From: Pseudomonadota bacterium
Lineage (GTDB): Bacteria; Pseudomonadota; Alphaproteobacteria; UBA8366; JADFVY01
Length of the DNA stretch: 8,134 bases
Assembly: GCA_015222795.1 (NCBI GenBank)
Contig: JADFVY010000369.1
Location: 1 to 8,134 of the forward strand
Reading direction: 5' to 3'
Shown: positions 1 through 8,134 of the stretch, one piece after another
Layout of the letters: each line of letters begins with the position of its first letter
How positions within the stretch are numbered: position 1 is the stretch's first letter
The notes under the pieces: model-generated
The model's input: only the letters and a program-made list of their open reading frames with translations
Databases searched by the model: none
Told to the model about the DNA's origin: nothing
Translations under genes and position numbers: made by a program

Positions 1-1223
1 CATGTCACCTCGCATGCCAGGCCATGGTCCAGCGCGCCGAGCCCCAGATGGGCGGCGACCGTCTGCCCCATGTCGGCGAAACCCTCGCGCCGACCCAGCG
101 AACCGGGCCGCACGCCGGGCCCGAAAAACACCACCGGCACATGCTCGCGAGTATGGTCCGAGCCACGCCAGGTCGGGTCGCAGCCGTGGTCGGCGGTCAT
201 CAGCACCAGGTCGCCGGGTTGCAGGCGTTCCTCGAAGGCGGGTAGCCGCCGGTCGAATTCCTCCAGCGCGGCGGCGTAGCCGGCGACATTCCGGCGGTGG
301 CCGAAGAGCGTGTCGAAATCCACGAAATTGACAAAGACGATAGCGCCGTCCGGGGCCTCGTCGGCCTGTTCCATCAGCCGGTCGAACAGCGCCATGTTGC
401 CACCGGCCTTGACCCGCCTCGTGATGCCGTGCCCGGCAAAGATGTCCGCCACCTTGCCCACCGACACGACCTCGCGCCCGGCCGCCACGGCGCGGTCCAG
501 CAGGGTTTCGGCAAAGGGCGGCGTGGTGTAATCGCGGCGGTTAGCGGTGCGGGTGAAGCCGCGGGCATCCTCGCCAACGAAAGGCCGGGCGATGACCCGG
601 CCGACATTCAACGGATCGACCAGTTCGCGCGCGATTTCACAGAGCGCATAAAGGCGGTCGAGCCCGAAATGCGCCTCATGGGCGGCGATCTGGAACACGG
701 AATCGGCCGAGGTATAACAGATCGGCTTGCCGGTGCGGATATGCTCTTCGCCCAGTTCCACGAGGATCTCGGTGCCCGACGCATGGCAGTCGCCGAGAAT
801 GCCCGGCAACTTGCCGCGCTCGACCAGCGCTGCAATCAGGTCGGCGGGGAAGCAGGGCGTCGCACCCGCGAAATAATGCCAGTCGAAGGTCACCGGCAGG
901 CCGGCGATTTCCCAGTGACCACTGGGCGTATCCTTGCCGCTGCTGCGCTCCACCGCATAGCCCCAGGCGCCTTGGGGCTGCTCCATGGTGTCCAGACCGG
1001 CCGAAGGACGGCCACGGCTATCCACGGCCGCCATGCCCAGCCCCAGGCGCAGCAGGTTGGGGATCGCCAGCGGGCCGGCGCGCCCGGCATCGTTGGCCTG
1101 ACCCGCCGCGCATTGCTCGGCGATATGGCCCAGCGTGTCGGCGCCGGTGTCGCCGAAGCGTTCCGCGTCCAGGCTGGCGCCGATCCCCAGCGAATCGAGT
1201 ACCAGGATGAAGGCCCGGCTCAT
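1..1223 (-). CDS. deoB: Phosphopentomutase DeoB (3' end at the window edge)
   Basis: Interconverts (deoxy)ribose-1-phosphate and (deoxy)ribose-5-phosphate in the cytoplasm, linking nucleoside phosphorolysis to central metabolism. It is a metal-dependent enzyme of the alkaline phosphatase superfamily. 407 codons are visible, the length of E. coli DeoB, to which it is very similar throughout. The N-terminal VLDSLGIGA carries the metal ligand D10. GKDTPSGHWEIAG contains T99, the position phosphorylated in the Bacillus cereus enzyme. YTSADSVFQIAAHE lies near residue 170. VDFDTLFGHRR supplies D304 and H309, TADHG supplies D345 and H346, and SDHTREH supplies H357, so the metal set looks complete. 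The ATG shares 4 bp with the deoA stop (ATGA), with only a weak Shine-Dalgarno (GAGCGGG), so translation is probably coupled to deoA. No stop is seen: after Thr407 only the bases TG remain, so a TGA stop one base outside the window is plausible. Confidence 0.97.
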   Translation of the reverse strand, partial: MSRAFILVLDSLGIGASLDAERFGDTGADTLGHIAEQCAAGQANDAGRAGPLAIPNLLRLGLGMAAVDSRGRPSAGLDTMEQPQGAWGYAVERSSGKDTPSGHWEIAGLPVTFDWHYFAGATPCFPADLIAALVERGKLPGILGDCHASGTEILVELGEEHIRTGKPICYTSADSVFQIAAHEAHFGLDRLYALCEIARELVDPLNVGRVIARPFVGEDARGFTRTANRRDYTTPPFAETLLDRAVAAGREVVSVGKVADIFAGHGITRRVKAGGNMALFDRLMEQADEAPDGAIVFVNFVDFDTLFGHRRNVAGYAAALEEFDRRLPAFEERLQPGDLVLMTADHGCDPTWRGSDHTREHVPVVFFGPGVRPGSLGRREGFADMGQTVAAHLGLGALDHGLACEVT

Positions 1224-2542
1224 GACGCAGGCACCCGCTCGATAATCGCGGGGGAAGGCGCGGGCGCATCACCGCCGCTGCTGACCGCCTTGCGCAGAGC
1301 CTGGCAGGCGGCCTGCGCGTCGGCATCACTCGCCGCATGGACGATTGCCAGCGGCCGGTCTGCATCGACGGTCTCGCCAATGGCGCACACGCCCGTCAGC
1401 CCCACCGAATGATCGATCGCATCGTCGGCCCGCCGCCGCCCGCCGCCCAACGCAACGACCGCGACGCCAACGGCGCGAGTGTCCATGGCGGTCACGATGC
1501 CGGACGCCTCGGGGATACAGGCAACGCTGACCGGGGCCGCGGGCTGATGTGCCTCCGCGCGCTCGATGAAATCAGATGGCCCGCCCAGGCTGGTCACCAT
1601 GCGCTGGAAAGCCTCCGCCGCGCGCCCGTTGGCCAGCACGGCGCAAGCCATGTCACCGCCGGCCTCGCTGTCCTTGGCGATGCCGCCGACCGCCAGCATC
1701 TCGCCGGCCAGCGCCCGCACGACCTCGACGAGACGCGGATCCCTGTCCCCCTCGCCGCGCAGGAAGGCAACAGTCTCGGCCACCTCCACGGCGTTGCCCA
1801 CGGAACGGCCCAGCACCTGGTTCATGTCGGTAATCAGGGCGGTGGTTTTCAGGCCCGCCCCGTTGGCGACCGCGACGATGCTTTCCGCCAGTTCGCGCGC
1901 CATCGGCAGCTCGGCGGCAAAGGCGCCGTTGCCCGCCTTCACGTCCATCACCAGCCCATCCAGCCCCGCCGCCAGTTTCTTCGACAGGATGGACGCGGTG
2001 ATCAGCGGAATGGATTCCACCGTCGCGGTTACGTCGCGGATGCCATAGAGCCGCTTGTCGGCGGGGGCCAGATCGCCAGTCTGGCCAATGATCGCACATC
2101 CGGCCTCGGCGATGCAGCGCTGAAAACCGGCAATATCGGGCGCGGTGTTATAGCCGTGGATCGAATCCAGCTTATCCAGCGTACCGCCGGTATGGCCGAG
2201 CCCGCGCCCCGAGATCATCGGTACCCGCGCGCCGCAGGCCGCCACAATGGGGGCCAGCATCAGACTAACCTTGTCGCCGACGCCACCAGTCGAATGTTTA
2301 TCAAGCACCGGCGGCCCATCCTCCCAGGCGATGGTTTCGCCGGAGTCGACCATGCAGCGGGTCAGCGCCACGCGCTCGTCCATCGTCATGCCCTGGAAGA
2401 ACACCGCCATGGCGAAGGCCGCCACCTGACCTTCCGAGATCGAACCGTCGGTCAGGCCTTGGATCATGAAGGCGATCTCGTCGGCGCTCAGCGTCGCGCC
2501 GTCGCGTTTGCGGCGGATGATTTCCTGGGGCAGATAGCTCAT
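1220..2542 (-). CDS. deoA: Thymidine phosphorylase DeoA
   Basis: Splits thymidine or deoxyuridine with phosphate into the free pyrimidine and 2-deoxyribose-1-phosphate. The protein is 440 aa, the same length as E. coli DeoA, and aligns with it from end to end. The phosphate-binding signature DKHSTGGVGDKVSL is at residues 81-94, followed by SGRGLGHTGGTLDKL at 111-125. Substrate residues expected from E. coli (H85, R171, S186, K190) are present two positions earlier as H83, R169, S184 and K188. The C-terminal domain contains MDTRAVGVAVVALGGGRR (353-370). The choice of DeoA over the broader pyrimidine-nucleoside phosphorylase Pdp rests on overall similarity and on the deoB neighbour. The ATG overlaps the PNP stop by 4 bp, and AAGGA lies 9 nt upstream inside the PNP gene. 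Its own stop overlaps deoB by 4 bp. Confidence 0.97.
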   Translation of the reverse strand: MSYLPQEIIRRKRDGATLSADEIAFMIQGLTDGSISEGQVAAFAMAVFFQGMTMDERVALTRCMVDSGETIAWEDGPPVLDKHSTGGVGDKVSLMLAPIVAACGARVPMISGRGLGHTGGTLDKLDSIHGYNTAPDIAGFQRCIAEAGCAIIGQTGDLAPADKRLYGIRDVTATVESIPLITASILSKKLAAGLDGLVMDVKAGNGAFAAELPMARELAESIVAVANGAGLKTTALITDMNQVLGRSVGNAVEVAETVAFLRGEGDRDPRLVEVVRALAGEMLAVGGIAKDSEAGGDMACAVLANGRAAEAFQRMVTSLGGPSDFIERAEAHQPAAPVSVACIPEASGIVTAMDTRAVGVAVVALGGGRRRADDAIDHSVGLTGVCAIGETVDADRPLAIVHAASDADAQAACQALRKAVSSGGDAPAPSPAIIERVPAS

Positions 2543-3357
2543 GCCGGCCAGTCCTTCAGGAAGGCCAGCAACAGCTTGCGCACATCGCCCGCGGCGACCG
2601 CGGCCACCGACAGGGTCTGGTCGTGGCTCAAGCCCGTATCACCCATGCCAGCGGCCAGATTGGTGACGATCGACATGGCGGCGACCTTCATCCCCGCATG
2701 GCGCGCCAGAATGCATTCGGGGGCCGTCGACATGCCCACCGCATCCGCGCCCAAAACACGCACCGCGTGGATTTCCGCCGGGGTCTCGAAATGCGGGCCG
2801 CAGAACCAGGCATAGACGCCTTCATGCAGGGTCAGCCCGATCGAATCGGCAGTCGCGTGCAGGCGCGCCCGCAAGGCCGGATCGTAGGCATCCACCATAT
2901 TGACGAACTTGCCGTCGCCGGACTCACCGAATAGCGGCGAGACACCGGTCAGATTAATATGATCGCTGATCGCCATCACCGAGCCGGGACCGACATCCTC
3001 GCGCAGGCTGCCCGCCGCGTTGGTCAGGATCAACGTCTCGCAGCCAAGCGCCGCCAGCGTGCGCACCGGCGTCTTCATGGTGTTCGCCCGGCCCGTTTCA
3101 TAATAATGCGCCCGCCCATGCAGCATCGCCACCGGCGTGTCCGAAACCTTGCCCAGCAACAGCCGCCCCACATGCCCGCCGACGCCCGGCGTCGGAAAAC
3201 CATCCAGGTCCTCATAGGGGACGACAGTCGCGTCGGTAACATCGTCGGCCAGGGGCCCGAGGCCCGAACCCAGCACGATGCCGACGCGGGGTTTCAGCCC
3301 GCCCGAACGTTTGCCCAGCAGTTCCACGTTTCGCGCGATATCCTGGTTAATGGTCAT
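2539..3357 (-). CDS. punA: Purine-nucleoside phosphorylase, trimeric (PunA/XapA) class
   Basis: Phosphorolyses purine (deoxy)nucleosides to base and (deoxy)ribose-1-phosphate. The 272-aa size and motifs place it in the trimeric class with mammalian PNP, PunA and XapA, not the hexameric DeoD class. Visible motifs are VLGSGLGPLAD (28-38, phosphate-binding S31), GGHVGR (H62), GRAHYYE (81-87, R82, H84, Y86), LTNAAGSL (111-118), CGPHFETPAEI (F190, E191), VGMSTAPE (V207, M209) and SIVTNLAAG (T232, N233), with H245 after it. By analogy with human PNP residues E201 and N243, E191 and N233 predict a preference for 6-oxopurines (inosine, guanosine and deoxy forms) over adenosine. The exact base range, including xanthosine, cannot be read from the sequence. 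The ATG overlaps the cdd stop by 4 bp and has GGAGAA 6 nt upstream. The gene overlaps deoA by 4 bp at its end. Confidence 0.95.
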   Translation of the reverse strand: MTINQDIARNVELLGKRSGGLKPRVGIVLGSGLGPLADDVTDATVVPYEDLDGFPTPGVGGHVGRLLLGKVSDTPVAMLHGRAHYYETGRANTMKTPVRTLAALGCETLILTNAAGSLREDVGPGSVMAISDHINLTGVSPLFGESGDGKFVNMVDAYDPALRARLHATADSIGLTLHEGVYAWFCGPHFETPAEIHAVRVLGADAVGMSTAPECILARHAGMKVAAMSIVTNLAAGMGDTGLSHDQTLSVAAVAAGDVRKLLLAFLKDWPA

Positions 3358-3746
3358 GCAAGATTCTCCGGCCCGAAGGAAAGCGGCAACAATTCGCCCA
3401 GCGTCACCGTGCGGCGCAACTCGTCAGGCGAACAGATATGGATCGGCGCATCGTCGGTGGCGAATTCGCGGATCCGCTGGCGGCAACCGCCGCAGGGCGT
3501 AACCAGCCCCTCGCCGCCGCCCATGACCAGCACCTCAACGATTTTCGATTCCCCGTCCATGACCATCGCGGCGATGGCCGAGGTCTCGGCGCAGCAGCCT
3601 TCCGGATAGGCCGCGTTCTCGACGTTACAGCCCGCATAAAGTCGCCCGTTCGCGCCCTTCACAACGGCCCCGACACGAAAGCGGGAATAGGGCGCGTGGG
3701 CCTTTGCCATGGCCCCCCGCGCCAGTTCGAACATCGCCTTATCCAT
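3354..3746 (-). CDS. cdd: Cytidine deaminase, small tetrameric type
   Basis: Zinc-dependent hydrolytic deamination of cytidine and deoxycytidine to uridine and deoxyuridine; the deoxyuridine can then be used by DeoA. At 130 aa it is the short, single-domain tetrameric type, like the Bacillus and human enzymes and unlike the long dimeric E. coli Cdd. APYSRFRVGAV (18-28) and the ribose-binding NVENA (41-45) are followed by CAE (52-54), with zinc ligand C52 and catalytic proton shuttle E54, and PCGGCRQ (84-90), with zinc ligands C85 and C88. The full three-cysteine zinc site is therefore present. The start codon sits 1 bp after the stop of the preceding permease (TGA-G-ATG), with a strong AAGGAG 7 nt upstream embedded in the last permease codons. 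The stop overlaps the PNP start by 4 bp. No other cytidine or adenosine deaminase is present in the window. Confidence 0.97.
   Translation of the reverse strand: MDKAMFELARGAMAKAHAPYSRFRVGAVVKGANGRLYAGCNVENAAYPEGCCAETSAIAAMVMDGESKIVEVLVMGGGEGLVTPCGGCRQRIREFATDDAPIHICSPDELRRTVTLGELLPLSFGPENLA
3364..3369 (-). promoter_or_regulatory. Ribosome binding site of the PNP gene
   Basis: GGAGAA in the sense strand, 6 nt before the ATG at 3357 and inside the 3' end of cdd. It supports this ATG as the start despite the 4-bp overlap with the cdd stop. Confidence 0.7.
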
Positions 3747-3747
3747 C

Positions 3748-4722
3748 TCACCGCTCCTTCACATAGGGCACGCCGATCGCCCTGGGCGCCATCGCCGTGC
3801 CGATGAACCCGGCCAACAGAACCACCGTCAGCACATAGGGCAAGGCCTGGATGAACTGTACCGGGATCTCGCCGACACCGGGGAGGTCGACGCCCTGCAG
3901 GCGGATCGTGACCGCATCCAGGAACCCGAACATCAGACAAGCGCCCATCGCCTGCCAGGGACGCCACTTGCCGAAAATCATCGCCGCCAGCGCGATATAG
4001 CCCTGGCCCGCCGACATCTCGCGCCCGAAGGCGGCGTTTTGCGCGATCGACAGATAGGTGCCGCCGATCCCGACCAGAAAGCCACCGATCAGGATCGCCC
4101 TGTAGCGCAGCAAGGTGACGGAAATGCCGGCGGTGTCCACCGCATGGGGATTTTCGCCGACCGCGCGCAGGCGCAGCCCGAAACGCGTACGGTAGACCAC
4201 CCACCAGGTCAGCGGAACCGCGGCCAGCGCCACATAGACCAGCAAATTATGGCCGCTGATCAGTTCCGCATAAACCGGCCCCAGCACCGGCACGCCCCTT
4301 AGAGTATCGGCCAGCGGCAGGGTAATCGGCATGAAGCGGGCGCTGGCGTCCAGGCTGGGGGTCTGCCCGCCCTGCCCGAACCAGGCGTTGCCCAGCACCA
4401 CGGTCAGGCCGGATACCATGAAATTGATCGCCACCGCGCTGACCACCTGATTACCGCGATGGGTCACGCAGGCGAAAGCATGAATGGCGGCCAGCGACAC
4501 CGACACCGCGATACCCGCCATCAGCGCCAGCCAGGCCGACCCGGTGATCGCCGCGATACAGCCGGCCGCGAAGGCCGAGGCCAGCAGCTTGCCCTCCAGC
4601 GAGATATCGATAACGCCCGAGCGTTCCGAGAACAGCCCCGCCATGGCGCAGAAGATCAGCGGCGTGGCCACGCGCAACGTCGCGTCCCCAACCGCCAGGA
4701 TCGTGTAGAAGGTCTCACCCAT
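3748..4722 (-). CDS. ABC transporter permease, NupQ/YufQ-like (second membrane subunit)
   Basis: Second of two membrane subunits of the nucleoside importer, family BPD_transp_2 (branched-chain amino acid/ribose type permeases). It is predicted to be 324 aa, close to the usual size, with about 8-10 hydrophobic segments along its length. Family signatures are visible: LFSERSGVIDISLEG (30-44), the coupling-type segment FGLRLRAVGENPHAVDTAGI (181-200) that would contact the ATPase, and GQGYIALAAMIFGKWRP (239-255). I chose the ATG at 4722, not the ATG at 4770, because GGAGGG lies 8 nt upstream, the overlap with the preceding permease shrinks from 56 to 8 bp, and the 16 extra residues are Arg-rich and unlike the family. 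The upstream neighbour is the first permease and the downstream neighbour is cdd, whose Shine-Dalgarno lies in the last Lys-Glu-Arg codons of this gene. The ligand is inferred from context. Confidence 0.93.
   Translation of the reverse strand: MGETFYTILAVGDATLRVATPLIFCAMAGLFSERSGVIDISLEGKLLASAFAAGCIAAITGSAWLALMAGIAVSVSLAAIHAFACVTHRGNQVVSAVAINFMVSGLTVVLGNAWFGQGGQTPSLDASARFMPITLPLADTLRGVPVLGPVYAELISGHNLLVYVALAAVPLTWWVVYRTRFGLRLRAVGENPHAVDTAGISVTLLRYRAILIGGFLVGIGGTYLSIAQNAAFGREMSAGQGYIALAAMIFGKWRPWQAMGACLMFGFLDAVTIRLQGVDLPGVGEIPVQFIQALPYVLTVVLLAGFIGTAMAPRAIGVPYVKER
3754..3759 (-). promoter_or_regulatory. Strong ribosome binding site of cdd, inside the permease gene
   Basis: AAGGAG in the sense strand, 7 nt before the cdd ATG at 3746. 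It overlaps the final Lys-Glu codons of the permease, and the permease stop lies between it and the start codon (TGAGATG). A ribosome finishing the permease would be positioned to reinitiate on cdd. Confidence 0.8.
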
Positions 4723-5862
4723 GGCCGTCGCCCTCCGCCGAAGCCGCAACGGCGCCGAACCGCAATGCAAGCCACCGCCAGGCGCGCTCCAGCGTGCCGC
4801 GCATCATATAGGCCAGGGCGCCGGAAAACAGGATGATCAGCCCCTGGATCGCCGTCGTCATCTCGCGGCTGATGCGGGGCAGTTCAAAGGCCAGTTCCGC
4901 GCCACCCTGATAGAGCACCCCGAACAGGAAGCTCGCCAGGATAATGCCCACCGGGTGATTGCGCCCCATCAGGGCGACCGCGATCCCGGCGAATCCATTA
5001 CCGGCGGTGAAGTTCAGGATCAGCCTGTGCTGCACCCCCATGACCTCGTTGACCGCGACGAGCCCCGCCAGCATGCCGGATATGCACATGGTGGCGACGA
5101 TCAGGCGGCGCGTACGAATGCCGGCATAAATCGCGGCGTTCGGATTATGCCCGGCGGCGCGTATCTCATAGCCCCAGGGCGTGCGCCACAGGAAGGCCCA
5201 GACCCCGACCGACGCCGCCAGCGCCAGTATCAGGGACAGGTTCAACGGCGAGCGCGCCACCTCGATCCCGAACCAGCCCAGCACCTCATGCATCTGCGGC
5301 AACAGGGCGGCCTCGGCGAAGGGACGTGTCTCGGGTGACATCTGGCCCGGCATGATCAGGATATTGACCAGCAGATAAACCATCAGCGCCGAGGCAATGA
5401 AGTTGAACATGATCGTGGTGATAACGATATGGCTGCCGCGATAGGCCTGCAGCCAGGCCGGGATGAAGGCCCAGGCCGCCCCGAACAGCCCCGCCGCAAC
5501 GATGCCGATGGGAATCAACAGCCATCCCGGCAGGATCGAATCGAGGGCCAGGAACGCCACCCCCACCCCCAGCCCGCCGATATAGGCCTGCCCCTCGCCG
5601 CCGATATTGAACAGGCCGGCATGGAAGGCCACCGCCACCGCCAGGCCGGTGAAGATGAAGTTGGTCGTGTAATAGAGGGTATAGCCCAGCGCTTCCTCGT
5701 ACCCGAAGGCGCCGATCAGCAGCCATCGCACGGCCTCAAACGGATTTTCGCCGACCAGCAGGACGATCAGCCCCGAGGCAATCAGCGCCATGCAAAGATT
5801 AATCGCCGGCAGAACGCCTACATCGACCCAGCGGGGCAGCGGCACGTAGGGCGCGGGGGAAC

Positions 5863-5866
<4 letters not shown>
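4715..5866 (-). CDS. ABC transporter permease, NupP/YufP-like (first membrane subunit)
   Basis: First membrane subunit of the importer, same BPD_transp_2 family as its neighbour but of the longer subtype (383 aa). Visible features: an N-terminal membrane segment at about residues 17-39, a long periplasmic or loop region, AGLFNIGGEGQAYIGG (83-98, family signature), RTPWGYEIRAAGHNPNAA (228-245, the ATPase-contacting segment) and GNGFAGIAVALMGRNHPVG (289-307). About ten hydrophobic stretches can be seen. I place the start at 5866 because the ATG overlaps the ATPase stop by 4 bp (ATGA) and the protein then begins MSSPAPYVPLPRW. The open frame continues upstream to an ATG at 6055, but those 63 residues are Arg/Gly/Pro-rich and are only a shifted reading of the ATPase gene. 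A modest Shine-Dalgarno (GGAAG) lies 10 nt upstream. The 3' end overlaps the second permease by 8 bp. Confidence 0.93.
4731..4736 (-). promoter_or_regulatory. Ribosome binding site fixing the start of the second permease
   Basis: GGAGGG in the sense strand, 8 nt before the ATG at 4722. It decides between that start and the longer alternative at 4770. Confidence 0.75.
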
Positions 5867-7470
<1,604 letters not shown>

Positions 7471-7485
7471 GCGGACGTGGCCCGC
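7471..7485 (-). promoter_or_regulatory. Hairpin filling the gap between the binding-protein and ATPase genes
   Basis: The sense sequence is GCGGGCCACGTCCGC. It can fold as a 6-bp stem (GCGGGC with GTCCGC, including one G-U pair) closed by a CAC loop, and it occupies the whole gap exactly between the TAA stop and the ATG start. On the opposite strand the G-U pair becomes an A-C mismatch, so the fold favours the operon mRNA. There is no T tract after it, so it is not an intrinsic terminator. A possible role is to protect the 3' end of the binding-protein message or to limit ATPase translation. The fold is seen in sequence; the role is inferred, and a chance fold in such GC-rich DNA is possible. 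Confidence 0.45.
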
Positions 7486-8134
7486 TTAGTAGGTGCAGGC
7501 ACTGTCGGCCATATAGTCGTGAACCTTGATCTTGCCGGCGATGATATCGGCGCGCGCCGCGTCGACGGCTTTCTTCATATCGTCGGTAATCAACGCCGCG
7601 TTATGCTCGTCCAGTGACCAGCCCACGCCATCGTCAGCCAGGCCCATAACCTTGATGCCGCCCTTCCAGGTGCCGTTCTTGGCTTCCATGAAGGTCGTGT
7701 AGGCGGCCACGTCGACGCGCTTGAGCATCGAAGTCAGCATGGTCCCCGGATGCATGTAGTTCTGGTTTGAATCGACGCCGATGGCCAGCTTGCCCGCGTC
7801 CTTGGCTGCCTGATAGACGCCGACGCCGGTGCCGCCGGCCGCCGCGTAGACCACATCGACGCCACGATCGAACTGGCTGCGGGTCAACTCGGCGCCACGG
7901 CCCGGGTCGTTCCAGGCCGACGGGGTCGATCCGGTCATGTTCTGGATCACCTCGGCCTTGGCGTTGACATGCTTGACGCCCTGCTCGTAACCGCAGGCGA
8001 AGCGGCGGATCAGCGGGATATCCATGCCGCCGACGAATCCGACCTTGTCGGTCTTGGTCGCCATCGCGGCCAGCATGCCGACCAGGAACGATCCCTCATG
8101 CTCGTTGAACAGGATCGCCTGCACGTTGGGCGCC
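7486..8134 (-). CDS. BMP-family substrate-binding protein of a nucleoside ABC importer (5' end missing)
   Basis: Periplasmic ligand-binding component of the importer, family Bmp (PnrA/Med/NupN lipoproteins and periplasmic proteins). 215 residues of the C-terminal part are visible, and the frame is open through the right edge; family members are usually about 330-360 aa, so roughly the N-terminal third is outside, including any signal peptide. The first visible stretch, APNVQAILFNEHEGSFLVG, continues as MLAAMATKTDKVGFVGGMD, both very typical of the family. AWNDPGRGAELTRSQFDRG, AAAGGTGVGVYQAAK and IGVDSNQNYMHPGTMLTSM follow. PnrA-type proteins bind purine nucleosides, and the downstream enzymes support nucleosides here, but base preference cannot be decided from the visible part. 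The protein ends DSACTY before TAA. The ATPase gene follows after 15 bp. Whether it is a lipoprotein or soluble cannot be seen. Confidence 0.94.
   Translation of the reverse strand, partial: APNVQAILFNEHEGSFLVGMLAAMATKTDKVGFVGGMDIPLIRRFACGYEQGVKHVNAKAEVIQNMTGSTPSAWNDPGRGAELTRSQFDRGVDVVYAAAGGTGVGVYQAAKDAGKLAIGVDSNQNYMHPGTMLTSMLKRVDVAAYTTFMEAKNGTWKGGIKVMGLADDGVGWSLDEHNAALITDDMKKAVDAARADIIAGKIKVHDYMADSACTY

Noticed and set aside
297..1412. A 371-codon plus-strand open frame opposite deoB
   Set aside because: It is antisense to DeoB, which is conserved along its whole length. No ribosome site or recognisable domain supports it.
1337..2815. A 492-codon plus-strand open frame across deoA and the PNP gene
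   Set aside because: It is antisense to two well-supported genes and crosses their junction, with low-complexity His/Arg/Gly composition and no family motif.
3278..3806. A possible second small gene on the plus strand over cdd
   Set aside because: The minus strand encodes a complete cytidine deaminase with CAE and PCGGC motifs and a strong ribosome site. The plus-strand frames show nothing recognisable.
7471..7485. The intergenic hairpin as a rho-independent terminator
   Set aside because: There is no T tract after the stem, and the next gene begins immediately and belongs to the same transporter.

Overview
The window is a single GC-rich, tightly packed, minus-strand operon of eight genes for uptake and breakdown of nucleosides. 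Read in the direction of transcription (from high to low coordinates), the order is: a BMP-family substrate-binding protein (5' end outside the window), a double-domain ABC ATPase, two ABC permeases, cytidine deaminase (cdd), a trimeric-type purine-nucleoside phosphorylase, thymidine phosphorylase (deoA) and phosphopentomutase (deoB, reaching the left edge). The gene content, the high GC and the close match of DeoA and DeoB to their proteobacterial relatives suggest an alphaproteobacterium, possibly Rhodospirillales-like. This placement is an inference and no 16S or marker gene is present.

Right part (about 3748-8134): a complete importer of the BMP/NupNOPQ (YufNOPQ) class, apart from the N-terminal part of the binding protein. 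The ligand is expected to be nucleosides, both from the family and from the five-gene neighbourhood. The 15-bp gap between the binding protein and the ATPase is the only real intergenic space in the window, and in the RNA it can fold completely into one hairpin.

Left part (1-3746): the catabolic enzymes. Cdd converts (deoxy)cytidine to (deoxy)uridine. PNP and DeoA split purine and pyrimidine (deoxy)nucleosides with phosphate to a free base and (deoxy)ribose-1-phosphate. DeoB moves the phosphate to C5. Deoxyribose-5-phosphate would then need DeoC, which is not in the window; ribose-5-phosphate enters the pentose phosphate pathway directly.

Four of the seven gene junctions are ATGA overlaps (stop and start share 4 bp), one is an 8-bp overlap, one is a 1-bp gap and one is the 15-bp hairpin gap. 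There is no room for an internal terminator, and I see no promoter, regulator, RNA gene, mobile element, repeat array or CRISPR. All long plus-strand reading frames are antisense shadows of these genes. I find no undescribed system. The points worth a second look are the intergenic hairpin, the start of the ATPase gene, and the asymmetric ATPase sites (the last a family trait).
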